The notes: generated by a model not told the origin, from the sequence alone. 64,000 nt of DNA from Trichobilharzia regenti (GCA_944472135.2 OX235270.1:46128352-46192351); one strand, 5' to 3'; counted from the stretch's first letter, positions 46,146 to 58,447 are shown. Numbers and translations are program-made.

Positions 46146-47480
46146 GTGTTTTGCCTCTTCCTAACATTTCCAAACTTGGATTGATCCTAATCAATAATAT
46201 TAAGAAATAAGGCGTTTAGTGCTTACTAAATTCCAAATTGTCTTAGTGGTTTGTTAGCTACGGCAAATACTGAAGTAGTTTTATTCACTGAATAACGTTT
46301 TGAATACAATCTGTTATCGAAAACCATTTCACGAGTTATTTTGCAAAATCGGCAAAAACCCAAATGAGCTACACCTGAAAAGTATCCAAATAATATTTAG
46401 ACCTTCAAAAGCTCAGTATTTTAGCATACTAAGAAATTATTGATATCATGAAATATTTACGTGAAGCGATTTCATCTATGCAAGTGGCTTGCTGACTAGA
46501 GCATATTTAATACCTTTATTTTTAAATATACGTCAGCAAATAATGTTATAAAAATATGAATGACTAAAGACCAAAGGTTCTATTTTATTTACACACTTAT
46601 CTTCCACTATAGACTGATACTGACTGAATTCACTGTCAATACAGCTTTTTGCTAACACACCTCCACAAATCAGTTTGTAATCGATTCACATAAACACTAG
46701 ATAACATATTCGTCAGTTATTATAAGTAATACTGATTTCAGCTACGCTGCACCATGCTTACCATAGATAATTGACAGGTAAACTGAAAATACTAACGTTT
46801 TATGAAATTGCACAAGAAAGCAGGCTGATCTGTTGTAATATATGCTGTTTACTTCATCAGAGTGTAACCAATTAATCACACCACTGACATTTAAAAAAAA
46901 AATTAAATTGGAGGTCAAAGCAAAGTAACCAACTTCTTCCCAGGAATTATCAATGTGATCTGAAAATTCAGTAATTTCTAAGTTGGAATCATGAAATAAG
47001 ATGAATGCAGATATAATCTTTAGGCAAATTTCTACATATTTGGTGTGTCGTTTGAATGGAATCATATCTTATAACTTGAATTAGTTGAGTGAATAATTTC
47101 AGTAATGATCGTGAAAGCAAAATAGGTAAAACCCAAAACATTTTTTTTCTTCTTACATTTTTGTAAGATGACCCGTATTATTTAATAGACAAATAATACC
47201 AGCTGATTCTTTCAAAGAATAAACAATCTATACACAGCATCTTTTGTTGTTGAAACACAATGGTTTTTGTTATTTACTATATGATAAGATTAAATATGTA
47301 AAGCATCAGATAGGACCAGAAAGTTCTCAATGGATCATCCTGTTTATTTTTATCATTTGAAAACTGTATGCTACCAGTACATTCACTGGCATTTTTGTCT
47401 TTTGTATGCATCAGATGAATTTGTACCATCTGTACCTCATGTTGTAATTAAATGAGACATATTAATTTTTTTCATTTCAG

Positions 47481-47564
47481 CGCATAAAAACATCTCTGGT
47501 ACACTGAATCAAACAAGCTCTATGCAAATTACCATCATCGATGGTCCCAGTGGAAATTATTGCG
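47481..47564 (+). CDS. EGFR: EGFR exon: linker into Cys-rich region 2
   Basis: Acceptor TTTCAG ends at 47480; donor GTAATT starts at 47565. Phase is 1 in and 1 out. The exon encodes a short, poorly conserved linker with NISGTLNQTSS and ends SGNYC, supplying the first Cys of Cys-rich region 2. NIS and NQT are two possible N-glycosylation sequons. Support is chiefly the perfect phase chain and position. Confidence 0.85.
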
Positions 47565-48833
47565 GTAATTTTGTTTTCCCTTTAACAGTAATGTGATTAA
47601 GAGGAATACAAATTTCAGTCATTACAACTGATTATAACACTATGATGACGACTCATTTTATGAAGCAATGAGTATAGCTTATTCTTATACTAATGATTTT
47701 ATTACTGAAACACAAAAGCTGGACTATTCCGAAAAGTATATTTTTAGTATCTATGGGGTTCCAAGACTATGACAACGGTGACCGCTTAATACACTTTCGT
47801 TCAGATATCACCTGTTTTCTTACAAGCAATAAGTACAAATATAATGATGGATTTGAGGACATCCATAGTTTATTAGGAACAAGATAGATTGAACCTAACA
47901 GTTTTCGTCAACAACTTCCTCAGGCTCTATAATAGTTGGGAATAAAATTAACAGTGTTGATTATGAGTTACTGACTGGATTAATTTAGGTATTAGGTTAT
48001 GTGTGTAACTCCAAACTGAATGGTACGAATGGTTGATGACTCCAGTTTATTGCGAAGAAAACAAAATTGCCATGCAAAACAAATGCCTTTCCGTAAAAGA
48101 AATGTTGCCTGACATAGGATTAGGTTGAAAAAGAGTTAGGTGTGGTCACAGAAGTTTATGGCACCATTCCATGAAGTCTTTGATTGTTGGTTCGAAACAT
48201 GTCTGGGAACGTAAACTGCCTAACAGCGTCCTCAAGTTGCAAAGAATCAGTAGTTGCTAACTGTTAGTAAAATGGCTCAAAATAGTTCTGAACTGCACAA
48301 ACATATTCAGTCCTGCTTATCTCTGAAATTCTGAAAGTCCTTATCACTCTTCAAGTGACTGTCTTTTCCGTGATAATTTCCCGCTTGCTTTAATTTCGTT
48401 GCATTTATTTTCCTACTTCTATGCATGCCTTTGTGAAGCTAGGAAACTTTAATTTATGAATTTACAAGTAAAGTCCTCTGCTGATAATTAGTTTCACTTT
48501 CCTTCTCAGACCCACAGTGTCACAATGATCAGTGTTGAAATGTGATAATCAAGGGTCAAGAAACATGAGAAACTGTGTAATTTATTGTTAGATATCAATG
48601 ATGAGCTGGCAGAATTTTATACTTATTGACGGTCCTTGCCAGCGTGTCTTATTAGCACTAGAAACATTACAGCCACAAGAAATATTATATACTGCCTCGT
48701 TTATTAATTTTATCTGTTTCTACAAAATTAATCCGTAATTGACTTCAAAACTGAGTGACAAGTGCTCAAATAAGTGTAAGAAAATATTTTACTATATACA
48801 CTTTTGCTTTTATTCAATTGATTTGAATTTTAG

Positions 48834-49177
48834 AATCTTTTGGCCATATATGCCATCCTGCATGTAAAGAAGAATATGGATGCTGGGGACCAGGGCCGAA
48901 TCAGTGTGTACGTTGTGCCTATCGTAGAGCAGGATTGCATACATGTGTTCGATCATGTAATGACCTGCCAGGATATATGTCAGAACAATGGGAAATTAAA
49001 CTGAACAAGGATGAAAATAAGAAGTATTCCAAAGAGATTTCAGATGAAACTTCAGCTTTAAGTTATTATTATACACCTGATGCTGAAAATGTTTGTATTC
49101 CATGCCATAAAGAATGCGGAAAATCCTGTACAGGGCCTGGAGCCCATGAGTGCATCGGGTCGTGCAAAACAGCTTGG
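48834..49177 (+). CDS. EGFR: EGFR exon: furin-like Cys-rich region 2, part 1
   Basis: Acceptor TTTTAG ends at 48833; donor GTAAGT starts at 49178. Phase is 1 in and 0 out. It encodes CHPACKEEYGCWGPGPNQC, then CVRSCNDLPGY, then VCIPCHKECGKSCTGPG. CWGPxPxxC and C-x-x-C-H-x-E-C...C-T-G-x-G are diagnostic of ErbB Cys-rich region 2. A Lys/Asp/Glu/Ser-rich loop between the modules is longer than in human EGFR. Confidence 0.96.
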
Positions 49178-49501
49178 GTAAGTTGGAAAGCAAGTTACCC
49201 AGTGTTTTATGTTTAACAAAATACTTGCAAGCTGTTTTTACCGGTGTTTTCCAGTACCCTGTTGCAATAAGGCAACTAAATCTTTAAGAATAAATATGAA
49301 TGTAAATAAGGTATGGTTATTTGTGAAGAATCTTACAAGTCTGCATGAACATCTCGGAAAAGAAAATGTCTTTAATTACTTTGTCAAGATTGTCGATGAA
49401 AGTTTTAATGTATATTGAGTATTTTACTGAATATTGATTTTACTTTTGTCTGAATACGAATCTCAAAACCAATTGAACTTTTTGAATAAAAATATCTTCA
49501 G

Positions 49502-49718
49502 TCAGATGGTCAGTGCGTCTCAGAATGTCAGCCCAACACTTATTTAAATATGGACAGAAGAATTTGTGAACCATGTCAAACTCATTGCCATCAGCGTCAA
49601 ATCACAAAGCAGCCTGTATGCACAGGTCCTGGTCGACATCCAGGGAAAGGAGGATGTAATAAATGCGAGAAGTTTATAATTCAGTCTCCCTTCAATCAAC
49701 CGAATAAAGAAATTACGG
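49502..49718 (+). CDS. EGFR: EGFR exon: furin-like Cys-rich region 2, part 2
   Basis: Acceptor TCTTCAG ends at 49501; donor GTCAGT starts at 49719. Phase is 0 in and 1 out. The encoded GQCVSECQPNTYLNMDRR, CEPCQTHCHQ, VCTGPGRHPGKGGCNKCEKF are spaced like the repeating Cys modules of ErbB domain IV. The previous intron is only 324 nt. Confidence 0.92.
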
Positions 49719-50324
49719 GTCAGTTAAATTTGGATTATTTATGTATGATTCTTTGCATTTCTGTTACAGTTACTAATTCTCGCTGTCCTTAGTCCAAAAT
49801 TTTATGCATTTTCTACAGTTCCCAAAATATGTTAGTCTAGAATTAAGCCATTGTGAGAAGATATTATTAGTTGACAGTCACTGGCTAGTGTCAAAATAAG
49901 AAAGCGAAATTTGTCAGTTACTCTTAAAATGTCATAGTCACAGAAGCAGAGGTGACATGATGCTCTGAAATTTCAGTCGATTTCATTAACATCATAAAAC
50001 ATTACAGTATCGCACAATGAAATTACATTCCAAATGATAGAATGGTAGTAAACATGTATTTACAGACAACGACCTCTATGAACACTAGTTCCAATAAATA
50101 CCTTTAAATATATTTGGTAGAAATCAGCACTAAACATTAAACTATTAACATGAAATGTAAGGAAGGATAGCAGGGTGTTGTTATTGTTTATAAGTTGATA
50201 ATTATGTCTAATTGCTCAGGTATTCTGTATTAAACTTCATATTCAATGCTTTTTATAAATGCTTTTCTGGTTAAACTAGATTTGTCATCTATGTCTGCTG
50301 CTGTTAGCCTGCTATGTGTCAGAG

Positions 50325-50555
50325 GTGATTGTCCGCCTGGAACTTATCTGACAACTGAAATAATCCAACCAAACACTCTGTTTGCAAAGTACGCGGAAAC
50401 CTTCACCAGTGTCGCTGCTGTATGTCGACCGTGTCATCCAAGGTGCCCAGTATGTACAGCACACAGCTTACTAAGAGCCAGTGAACAGCGTCTGGGTTGT
50501 CTCCAGTGCAACGGATATTGGCTCAGAGACACATGTGTAGAACATTGTCCCACAG
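50325..50555 (+). CDS. EGFR: EGFR exon: furin-like Cys-rich region 2, part 3
   Basis: The phase-1 entry demanded by the previous exon selects the acceptor ending CAGAG at 50324. Upstream AGs at 50306 and 50322 are out of phase. The donor GTAAAT starts at 50556, phase 1. It encodes GDCPPGTYL, then VCRPCHPRCPVC, then LGCLQCNGYWLRDTCVEHCP, again ErbB domain IV modules. The acceptor is less canonical than the others, so the 5' boundary is slightly uncertain. Confidence 0.88.
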
Positions 50556-50683
50556 GTAAATACTAATTATACTTATCTTTAGTACAATTCTGAATAAATC
50601 TATTACTATTTCGTGAATATTCAATCAATGATACAATTAAAAATCAGACGATACGTGATTATTCAATCGTGGGATAATTTTAT

Positions 50684-51603
50684 ATGATAAAAATCACACA
50701 GTTTATTGGTCATAATCATATTAATGGCCTCACATAACTTTCAAACTTTGTTTAATAAAACTTCTAAAAACTGCAGCTCTGTCCAATCCTGTTGTGTGAC
50801 TCTGTATTCGCGCATGCAGTTCTATTGTTGAATTTTCTATACTTAGCTAAATTCCAACGTTTCGGCCACATGACTGACTCTGACTTGCCAATATGACCCA
50901 TGAAGTTAATCTCACAGTCATTGCAAGGTATTCTGCAAATTATTTTATCTTGTTTAAATGGACCACTAAGGTCCTTTAGTAGACAGAAGTTGTCGTTGAG
51001 TTAGTTTGTACTTTCAAATGACATTCTAATTTCCGTTTTATTAAGAATCCTACATAGGGGTTCAGATATCTCAAGTTCCTTCTTATTTATGTAATAATTA
51101 ACAATTTCACCACCATTTTTCTTTTGTTGTAACATTCCTAATTTTCTGGTCAGTTTTATGCAATTGTTATTTAGCACAAACACTTTTACCTGTTTCTAAC
51201 GTACAAATTAGAGTGTTTTGTTTTCAGTTTACTAGGCTTTCACCTGGGCTTAGCTTAGAGAAAAATCCAGCGGCCTCAATGCATTCACTAACACGGAATC
51301 ACACAACAGAATTGGGAAGAGCTACAGGTCTTTAAAGTATTATAGATAGGTAGATGAAGAGGTTAACCTCTGAATCTTTGTTCATCAAATCTACATTTGA
51401 CACGTACAGAAGGAATGATGCAACACTAATACCAGAGAAATAGAAAAGATCATTACCAATAAAATTAATAGATAAGAAATGCTGAAGTTATATAAAAAAG
51501 TTTGAAAGTCACGTGAGGTCATAAATATGACTGTGAGCGATAAACTTTGCTTGAAACGTCATCAGTAAATAATACTGTATCATTGTGTTTTTATCATATA
51601 AAA
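50684..51603. mobile_element. Opposed PLE remnants (PLE-D)
   Basis: 50745-51060 is a minus-strand decayed GIY-YIG region of the same family as 34165-34560. 51290-51500 is a plus-strand 3' region of that family. The outer ends (TATGATAAAAATCACACAGT near 50684 and its approximate complement near 51580-51603) are inverted. This fits an old head-to-head PLE dimer. Confidence 0.65.
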
Positions 51604-51761
51604 ATATTTCGACATAGGATTATACTTTATCGCAGTGCCAAAAGTCTACTCCTACATGAATATGTCCTGATTAGCAATGAAAATAAAATGTTTACTGGGC
51701 ATTCGGGAGCCCAGTGTTGTAGTCATAAACCTGTAAGCCAAAAATCAGACTAATTATTTCT

Positions 51762-51781
51762 TTATATATATATATATATAT
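51762..51781. repeat. TA microsatellite
   Basis: A run of about ten TA units. Confidence 0.9.
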
Positions 51782-52062
51782 CGGTGCACAGTAAGTTTAA
51801 GAGAAACAGTGTTATAGATATACACCATAGCTCTTATTAGTGTTTACATCGGTACCATGTTTAAATGAAGACACTACTTTTTATTCGATCACGTCCTACT
51901 CCTTTTAGTCAAATACACAAAGTAAATATTCTTTATATGCAGGCATTTCTGCCTAACAGGGATTAGGGGTTTATCTTATGGACGTTTAGTTGAAGCAAAC
52001 AGTTTAACTACTTCTGAGTAGATATAAACATTTTTTGAATGATTTCTTTTCAAATATTACAG

Positions 52063-52271
52063 ATCAAACGTATTCCCTTTGGATTAATTATAATGAAGGT
52101 ATAACTCAGGAAGTCTCACAGAAAAGCGTAAGTTTAAACGGAATGACTCCAAAAGATAATGGTGTTCATATACGACATCTCAATGGACGTTGTTTAGCTT
52201 GTCATGAACAATGTCATGCTGGATGCTGGGGTCCTGAACCAGATCAATGCAATCACTGTCTCAACGTCAAG
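52063..52271 (+). CDS. EGFR: EGFR exon: last Cys-rich module
   Basis: Acceptor ATTACAG ends at 52062; donor GTACCA starts at 52272. Phase is 1 in and 0 out. It encodes YSLWINYNEG, then GRCLACHEQCHAGCWGPEPD and QCNHCLNV, matching the ErbB segment L-V-W-K-Y-A-D...C-x-x-C-H-x-x-C-x-x-G-C-x-G-P just before the membrane. If the donor is not used, the frame stays open to a stop at 52389-52391, adding about 39 residues. Confidence 0.93.
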
Positions 52272-53584
52272 GTACCAGTGAGGTTCTTGTCCAAAAATCT
52301 AACTGAAATTTACGGTATGATACAGACGGAAGAAGAAAGACCACTAGTGAGTGTTATGATACTGTATTTGTTTGCACGTAACAAGAATTAAGCCAAAGTT
52401 AGGAAGTAGTTAATCTACTTGCGATTAGCCAGTGTTTATTCATAACCAAGTTGTAAACGAATCCTTTGATCTAGAAAAATCACCTGATTTTCCAACACCA
52501 AGAATTCAATTTAACTATCTAGCACAGTATTCATACTTAATAGAAGAAATATGTATGCAAAATCTAACTTAAGTACAAGTGTACATTTGAAATGTTTCAC
52601 ATTATTATCAAAATCCACCCTTTATTCAATACCTTTAGTGAGATTTGTGCTCAGCACAGAGTATAACGGCTAATTGTTTCTGTAGACTTATTTGAACCTA
52701 TCGGTAGAAATTCTCTCAGTTACTTGTTTAAGACAATACACTCTCAACCTGAACAAACATTCAAATTTAAAAATGCAAAGTGCATTTTCCCCGAATGCCA
52801 CTTGACTTCCTAATATTACTGATAAAAAATAATGTGAATTATTAGCCTTTTAGACAAGTGTATTAATGAATAAAATACTTCATTAGTGGACTTCAATAAT
52901 TTCATGCTGCGATTGATCACAAAGCTCCGTTTTCATTTGTTAAATAAAGTGAACAGGTGTGCAGGTTTTTGGGAACTTCAATATCAGTGCTTCAACATTC
53001 AGAAAATAATAATAGGGAACTTAGTGTGATCATTTTACTCATATCCTAAACTCTTGGATAATACTTAGAAACACTTAAATTATGCTCAGTCTATAACAGA
53101 TGAAAATTAAGAATCGCTAACCACCTCTCTTATAATCTGGAACACAGAAAACGCATACAGCAGTACTCAGTAAGACTGATATCATTCAAATCACCAATCT
53201 ATCTGAATATAAACATACACTGACGGTTTTTAGTGTTTACTTAGAATCTGCGGCAAATAAAGTGTCTTCCAGTGATGAATAGGCGAAATTACTTGGTTTA
53301 TTCAACACCTTATACTATTATGATAGAATCCTGTAACCAAATAGATCTCAGCGAACTGACACTCAAAACCCCTAAAATATTGAAAGGCAGTAAATTTCCT
53401 AGCAAACAGTGTGCATGAGACTAGTTCTCCCACTACTTACAGAAGAGCAAGACGTTTTAGTGCATCAATTAGTTGCAAAGGCATTTTATATATTTTTTTG
53501 AGTAAGATAGTCTATACTTCTGTCTTTCAGGTTAACTGATAAACAAAAAAGTAGGAAGGAACAATTTGATTATTTTTATTGCAT

Positions 53585-53667
53585 GTATCACACAGTTGAT
53601 GTGATTATGAACAATAAGATGTGTTCTTAATGTCACCCAGTAACTAATACTGTTTCACTGTGTGATA
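53585..53667. repeat. Small palindrome, possible PLE-end remnant
   Basis: TATCACACAGT near 53587 and its complement ACTGTGTGATA near 53656 flank about 60 nt. The motif resembles the outer ends of PLE-D. Confidence 0.55.
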
Positions 53668-54138
53668 GATAAATCTAATAAACAAATTAAATTCGTTGAA
53701 AATAGTCTCTTCGCCGAATATTGTGTTCTTAATATGGTATTAGCTACAGGCCACGTTTTACACATACATTAAACAGGAACAATAAAAACGAAAAGAAAAT
53801 GAGAAAGCAGTGATTGATATAAACACATTCAATAATGAATATTACTTCCATTTGAACAATCCTTATGAGATTTCTTTAGGTCTTTATTCAGCTTACGAAT
53901 TGAAACTTAACTCTTTGAGTATGTGCCATAATGCAGTAATACTCTGAAATATAGGTAATCACTTGTACAGAACATCCACTATAGATATATAAATATATTT
54001 CTGGGATTTATCTGAAGTAGTTTATAAGCGGATACAAGTGGTTTTAAGGTATCTGACGAGTGAGTGATCTATTTCTTCGATCCCACAATATTTAATAAAA
54101 TCGCTTTCACGTTTCTCAATTTATTTGTTTATTTGTAG

Positions 54139-54834
54139 GCTGAAATGAACAGTATGAATTTACACATGTATCATGGAAAGTTTATTTGTCTACCACGGTG
54201 TCCAGAGGAACTTAAACATCATATTGACAATATACCTGAAATGGATGGTGAAACCATTTGTCATTATAGTGATTATTTAAGTGATACTGATAGTCATTTG
54301 CTGATTCAGGATAATTTATATCCATTTCAATACTTTGACAACTATGTTCAATCCAACACTGGTCAACAGTCTCAGCAGGATGCCCCTGGAGTTCTCATTG
54401 GGTTCAGGAAGTCCTCATCGACATTTTCATCTGTAAATGGTAGTATTATGCATCGTAAATTAAAAAATGATCCAATCATACTAATCATGATACCATTATG
54501 CATTACTTTACTAATATTTGCAACGCTTATATTTATATGCTACCGTTATCACTCTAATCATCGGTACATTAAAAAATATGAGCACAATCCATTAATATTG
54601 TTGAAATTGTTGTTTTGTCCAATATCGTTTATTTCCCAACGTTTTGGATCCAATATAATCGAATACAAATACAAGAAGGGCAGTTTAATTAACAGCTCAC
54701 CTTCAACAAACTGTCCTCACAGTACTGGCAGCAATGAAAATGGAATGAACACAAACCAGACGCAAAACATATGTCAGGAGGATAGTGTGCTAAGGAGATC
54801 TAGCTTAACGGGATCTCATCGTTATCCAAATCAG
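54139..54834 (+). CDS. EGFR: EGFR exon: membrane-proximal ectodomain, transmembrane helix and juxtamembrane region
   Basis: Acceptor TTTGTAG ends at 54138; donor GTAAGT starts at 54835. Phase is 0 at both ends; 232 codons. The start (FICLPRCPEELKHHI) closes the ectodomain with the last Cys residues. An acidic, Ser-rich stretch follows. A hydrophobic helix IILIMIPLCITLLIFATLIF at about 54474-54533 is followed by basic residues (CYRYHSNHRYIKK), as expected of a single-pass type I receptor stop-transfer. The juxtamembrane portion contains RFGSN and RRSS and is longer than in human EGFR. This single exon carries the whole membrane anchor. Confidence 0.93.
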
Positions 54835-55297
54835 GTAAGTGTTTGATTCAGTATTTCAGCTGAATTTGACATATGTATTATGCGGGCTTATTTTTTTCAT
54901 TAGTCAAGAGCCACTTTGTAATGTGAAAGAACTTTGAAAAATTACCGAGTGTTTTATCATGGTTGCGTAATCCGCCTGGGAAAATTCCAAACTAATCGTC
55001 ACATCCTCAATTTGCCTAATACAACGTTTAAACTATGAATTCTAGTTTCAGGCGAATATTTTGGAATAGAAATATACCTTTCTGTAGTCTTATGCCATAG
55101 GAGTATGTTTTCAACTGGACCACATCGATTCAACTATTGGTTTCAGTGACTGATGAGTCACGTTTGCTAGCTGTATACTGCAATAAGCACATAACTTTTG
55201 CAGTCACAGCCTTTCCGTCATTTGTGAATTTATAGTTAAATTTTATTACACTTAGCTGATATTTGCATAATTCTACATTTTTTTCCTGCGTCAATAG

Positions 55298-55819
55298 ATT
55301 GTGAACGGTCAGAAGGCACCAAATCTTGGTAGGTTAATTATGATCAACTTAGATGATCTTTGTTTAAATGAGAAGTCAGGTCCCTTGGGCACAGGTGCGT
55401 TTGGCGCAGTCTATCAAGGTATATGGAAAGTGAGACAGACTGATTATCCTAATCTACCAAATTTAAATCATGTTCTTGAAGCGACCAGTGAAGAAGAGTT
55501 AATGTTTAAAGTTAACGCACAAAAAAACAATGCCATCCTCACTAGTTCGACAAACTCTCCGACAACAAAACAAACGGGACCGACTGTTACTCAAGAAAGT
55601 GGAAGTAACACGTTAGATGCTGAAAAAACACCTAGTAATATGAAAAAAGATGTTCATTCAGTGCCCAGTGAAGATGATGTTAAAAGTCACAGCAGTGGAA
55701 GTAGTTCCCAAACAACTGACAAGGCTAATAAAGACTATAAACTACTCTGCGTTGCTGTTAAAATTTTGAATGAAGTTCGAGGATCTAGTGACCTGCAAGC
55801 ACTGTTGGACGAAGCTAAA
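55298..55819 (+). CDS. EGFR: EGFR exon: kinase N-lobe with large insert
   Basis: Acceptor CAATAG ends at 55297; donor GTGAGT starts at 55820. Phase is 0 at both ends; 174 codons. The glycine loop is GPLGTGAFGAVYQGIW. The catalytic lysine lies in LLCVAVKIL (Lys codon at 55760-55762), and the helix-C Glu lies in LLDEAK. Between beta-2 and beta-3 there are about 100 extra residues (about 55433-55738), rich in Ser, Thr, Asn, Lys and acidic residues, where human EGFR has only a short turn. All ATP-binding residues are present, so an active kinase is expected. Confidence 0.95.
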
Positions 55820-56630
55820 GTGAGTAAGAATTTGAGAATTTCATTTTTAAAACTCATTTGAATAAGCTTCATATAATTCGTCGGTGTTTACATATTCAGA
55901 TTCATAAAAAACTTCACATCACGATTCAACCGTGCTAATGTTTAACCTTTCAGAATAAATGGGCTCTCCTTGTTTAATTTACACAGTATGAGATTAAACT
56001 CATACAACAGTGATTTCATTTTGAATAAGTAATACAAACTGCAGTAAAAAAATGATCCTAGAAAGAAACAAATCAAAGCTTTATTTCACTGAACAAAGAA
56101 GGCAAATTACAAACAAATCCTACCTCTGATGATTGTCAACTTCTAAAGTGAATTGTGTACCATTTATTCCACTGAAAAAAAGTTAATCACTTCCTCTTGC
56201 AGTTAGATGCCTTAGGATAATACAGAAAAAGTGCTTATAAGTGGTTACTTAAATAAATAGCTTTTTCTAAAATTCCTGATTTTCATATTTTGACATTCCA
56301 GCAGTAGTCAAAATCTTATAATACCACATTCATTATGATGTGTGCTGATTATTCGTTAGTCGAGATTCAAGTGAGGGAAAGTTGTAAATATATTTAATAA
56401 ACTATGGAATCATATCATCACGAAGATCAAGTAACTTTAGAAGTAAAAGAAATACACTCAGCACAAACTTCCACAGTTGAAATTTATTCGTATCTTTTCA
56501 CTAGACTAGCTTGTAAAGAATGGAACATTATCTATGTTTAATTGACAGGATATTTTGACTTCTAGTGGGTATTAAGTTTTAAATTATCAAGCTAAAGTTA
56601 GTCTCATATTTTTTTTTCTTCTATCTATAG

Positions 56631-56848
56631 GTGATGGCGTCTGTATCTCACTATCACTGCCTCCCACTGCTTGGTATATGTTTATCTCAGTCAAGGAAAT
56701 GCTTAGTCTCCGCTTACGTGGTCAATGGAAGTTTAGATCGTTATTTGAGACTCCATGCACCAGACATCAGTTCATTACTTCTTCTGGATTGGGCATCACA
56801 GATTGCTGATGGTATGGCATATTTACAGTCACGAGGGATTATTCATCG
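56631..56848 (+). CDS. EGFR: EGFR exon: kinase hinge and helix D-E
   Basis: Acceptor ATCTATAG ends at 56630; donor GTAAGT starts at 56849. Phase is 0 in and 2 out. It encodes VMASVSHYHCLPLLGICLSQ, YVVNGSLDRYLR, LLLDWASQIADGMAYLQSRG and IIHR. These match EGFR V-M-A-S-V-D-x-P-H-V-C-R-L-L-G-I-C and the segment ending in the HRD motif, with the R codon split across the intron. Where human EGFR has the gatekeeper region LITQLMPFG, this reads LVSAYVVNG. Confidence 0.95.
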
Positions 56849-57413
56849 GTAAGTGGTATTTCATGTGTTTTCAATTTTTCTTTACAAGCCTATGAAAACG
56901 TTTCATAGCTGATTGACCAATTACTTACATCAATAAATAAACTGTGCTCTAAACGTTATGAGTAAATGATACTGTCTAACACTAGGAAATTTTACCAGAT
57001 AAATTTCCTCCATAGTGCTCATGTTCTATTCTTATGTCATATTAGTTTCTTGTGTCATTTTATCATATTTCATCAGTTCTTTACGGTATGTTATTGAGAA
57101 TGTTTTCTGGGGGATAGTGCAAGTTTTATTCTTCATCTACGTGAATAATACATTCATGCATGCCTACTGACCGAATTAGATCCCTGTGATATAATGATTT
57201 CTAATTTTCAAACTTAGTCTCAGTGCTCTTTGATACGAGGTATCATCATTATCCAACCTCAAAAGAATAGGTACATATTCAAACTCATCTACGTCTTCGT
57301 TAACATAACACTTAACTAAAAAGACTATTGCTAAAAGTTTCCAAAATTTTTCTATTGATAGTAAGTAACCAAAATGAGATAAGTAATCTTTTAGTATTTT
57401 TCATAAATCACAG

Positions 57414-57619
57414 GGATTTGGCTACTCGGAACGTTTTGGTAACGTCACCAGACCACCTACAAATTACAGATTTCGGTCTAGCTAAAATGCTTGAAAGTGA
57501 AGAAGAGGCGAAACGTAATGAAGTAATTGTTTGCTCCGGTCGTGTACCCATTAGATGGTTAGCCTGTGAGACGCTGACTCATCGAATCTATTCATTTAAA
57601 ACAGATGTTTGGGCATACG
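57414..57619 (+). CDS. EGFR: EGFR exon: kinase catalytic and activation loops
   Basis: Acceptor ATCACAG ends at 57413; donor GTAAGT starts at 57620. Phase is 2 in and 1 out. The catalytic loop reads HRDLATRN, Thr replacing the usual second Ala. Then come ITDFGLAKM, an activation loop lengthened by roughly four residues (NEVIVCSG), VPIRWLACETL where the usual motif is ALE, then HRIYSFKTDVWAY. Catalytic Asp, Asn and the DFG Asp are all present. Confidence 0.95.
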
Positions 57620-58300
57620 GTAAGTTGAAATGTCTATTCACCTTATTCCATATATGTGTATATGAATTTACCTAATGATGTAATGAAAACGAAAGTTTAT
57701 AATTAATTTTAATATATATTACTATGTTTTTAAAGCTTACCCATATGAAAATAACAGGCAGATTGAAAGCCGTCTGATCACTAAACTAATCGTATTTCTT
57801 TACATTAAGTCAAGTGACTTTTATGTCAAAAGGTTTCGGAAGATCTGTATGATTTTTAATTAAGATTCGACCACATAATTTCATGAAGATTTGGTCGACA
57901 TGTATTGGTTTTATATATTTGTAGAAAACCCAGGGATTTGGAAAACAGTTATTCTCGCGTCTTATGCATCGCGTAGTAGTTAGTAAAAAATTCAAATAAA
58001 CTGTCATGAAATGAATCCGTTAACATTCTGATGAATGAAACAAAATAAAAATGGTCTTTATGAAATCTAGTAATTATCAGGTTGCTTTGTTTCATTAAAT
58101 TAACAACTGAAACTGAATCCAGAAACTATCTCCCGGGCTAACTTATTGGAAACAAACCATCATGGTAATCAATAGTCATTGTCTCGAACCGTGCTACCTT
58201 TAGCAACCTTTGATTTAGACGCAGAAAATATAAAGGACAAAGCAACTAGCACTGAACTCGTGCTGAAATACCGTATTATTTCTTTTGTTTTAACTTATAG

Positions 58301-58447
58301 GTGTCACTATATGGGAGATATTCACTTTCGGTGACAAACCGTTTGACCGTATTGAAACAGCTAACGTGAAAGATCATGTTCTGGCTGGCGGACGTCTTCC
58401 ACAACCTGATATATGCACACTTGAATTATACCAGGTTATGTTAAACT
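58301..58447 (+). CDS. EGFR: EGFR exon: kinase C-lobe, part 1
   Basis: Acceptor CTTATAG ends at 58300; donor GTAAGT starts at 58448. Phase is 1 in and 1 out. The encoded GVTIWEIFTFGDKPFDRI and then GGRLPQPDICTLELYQVM match EGFR G-V-T-V-W-E-L-M-T-F-G-x-K-P-Y-D-G-I...G-E-R-L-P-Q-P-P-I-C-T, closer to ErbB than to any other tyrosine kinase family. Confidence 0.96.

Larger units (their letters stand above)
44393..48833 (+). other. EGFR introns 44393-47480 and 47565-48833
   Basis: The first intron contains a type-B repeat 3' fragment (45466-45590) and an LTR-like stretch (45900-46145). The rest, and all of the second intron, is AT-rich sequence without recognisable features. Confidence 0.75.
49178..54138 (+). 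other. EGFR introns between Cys-rich region 2 exons
   Basis: Introns 49178-49501, 49719-50324, 50556-52062 and 52272-54138. Only the third and fourth hold recognisable repeats: opposed PLE remnants (50684-51603), a TA microsatellite (51762-51781) and a small palindrome (53585-53667). Confidence 0.8.

Noticed and set aside
46742..47065. 107-codon minus-strand ORF inside an EGFR intron
   Set aside because: No recognisable domain, no splice or promoter context, and composition like surrounding intron.
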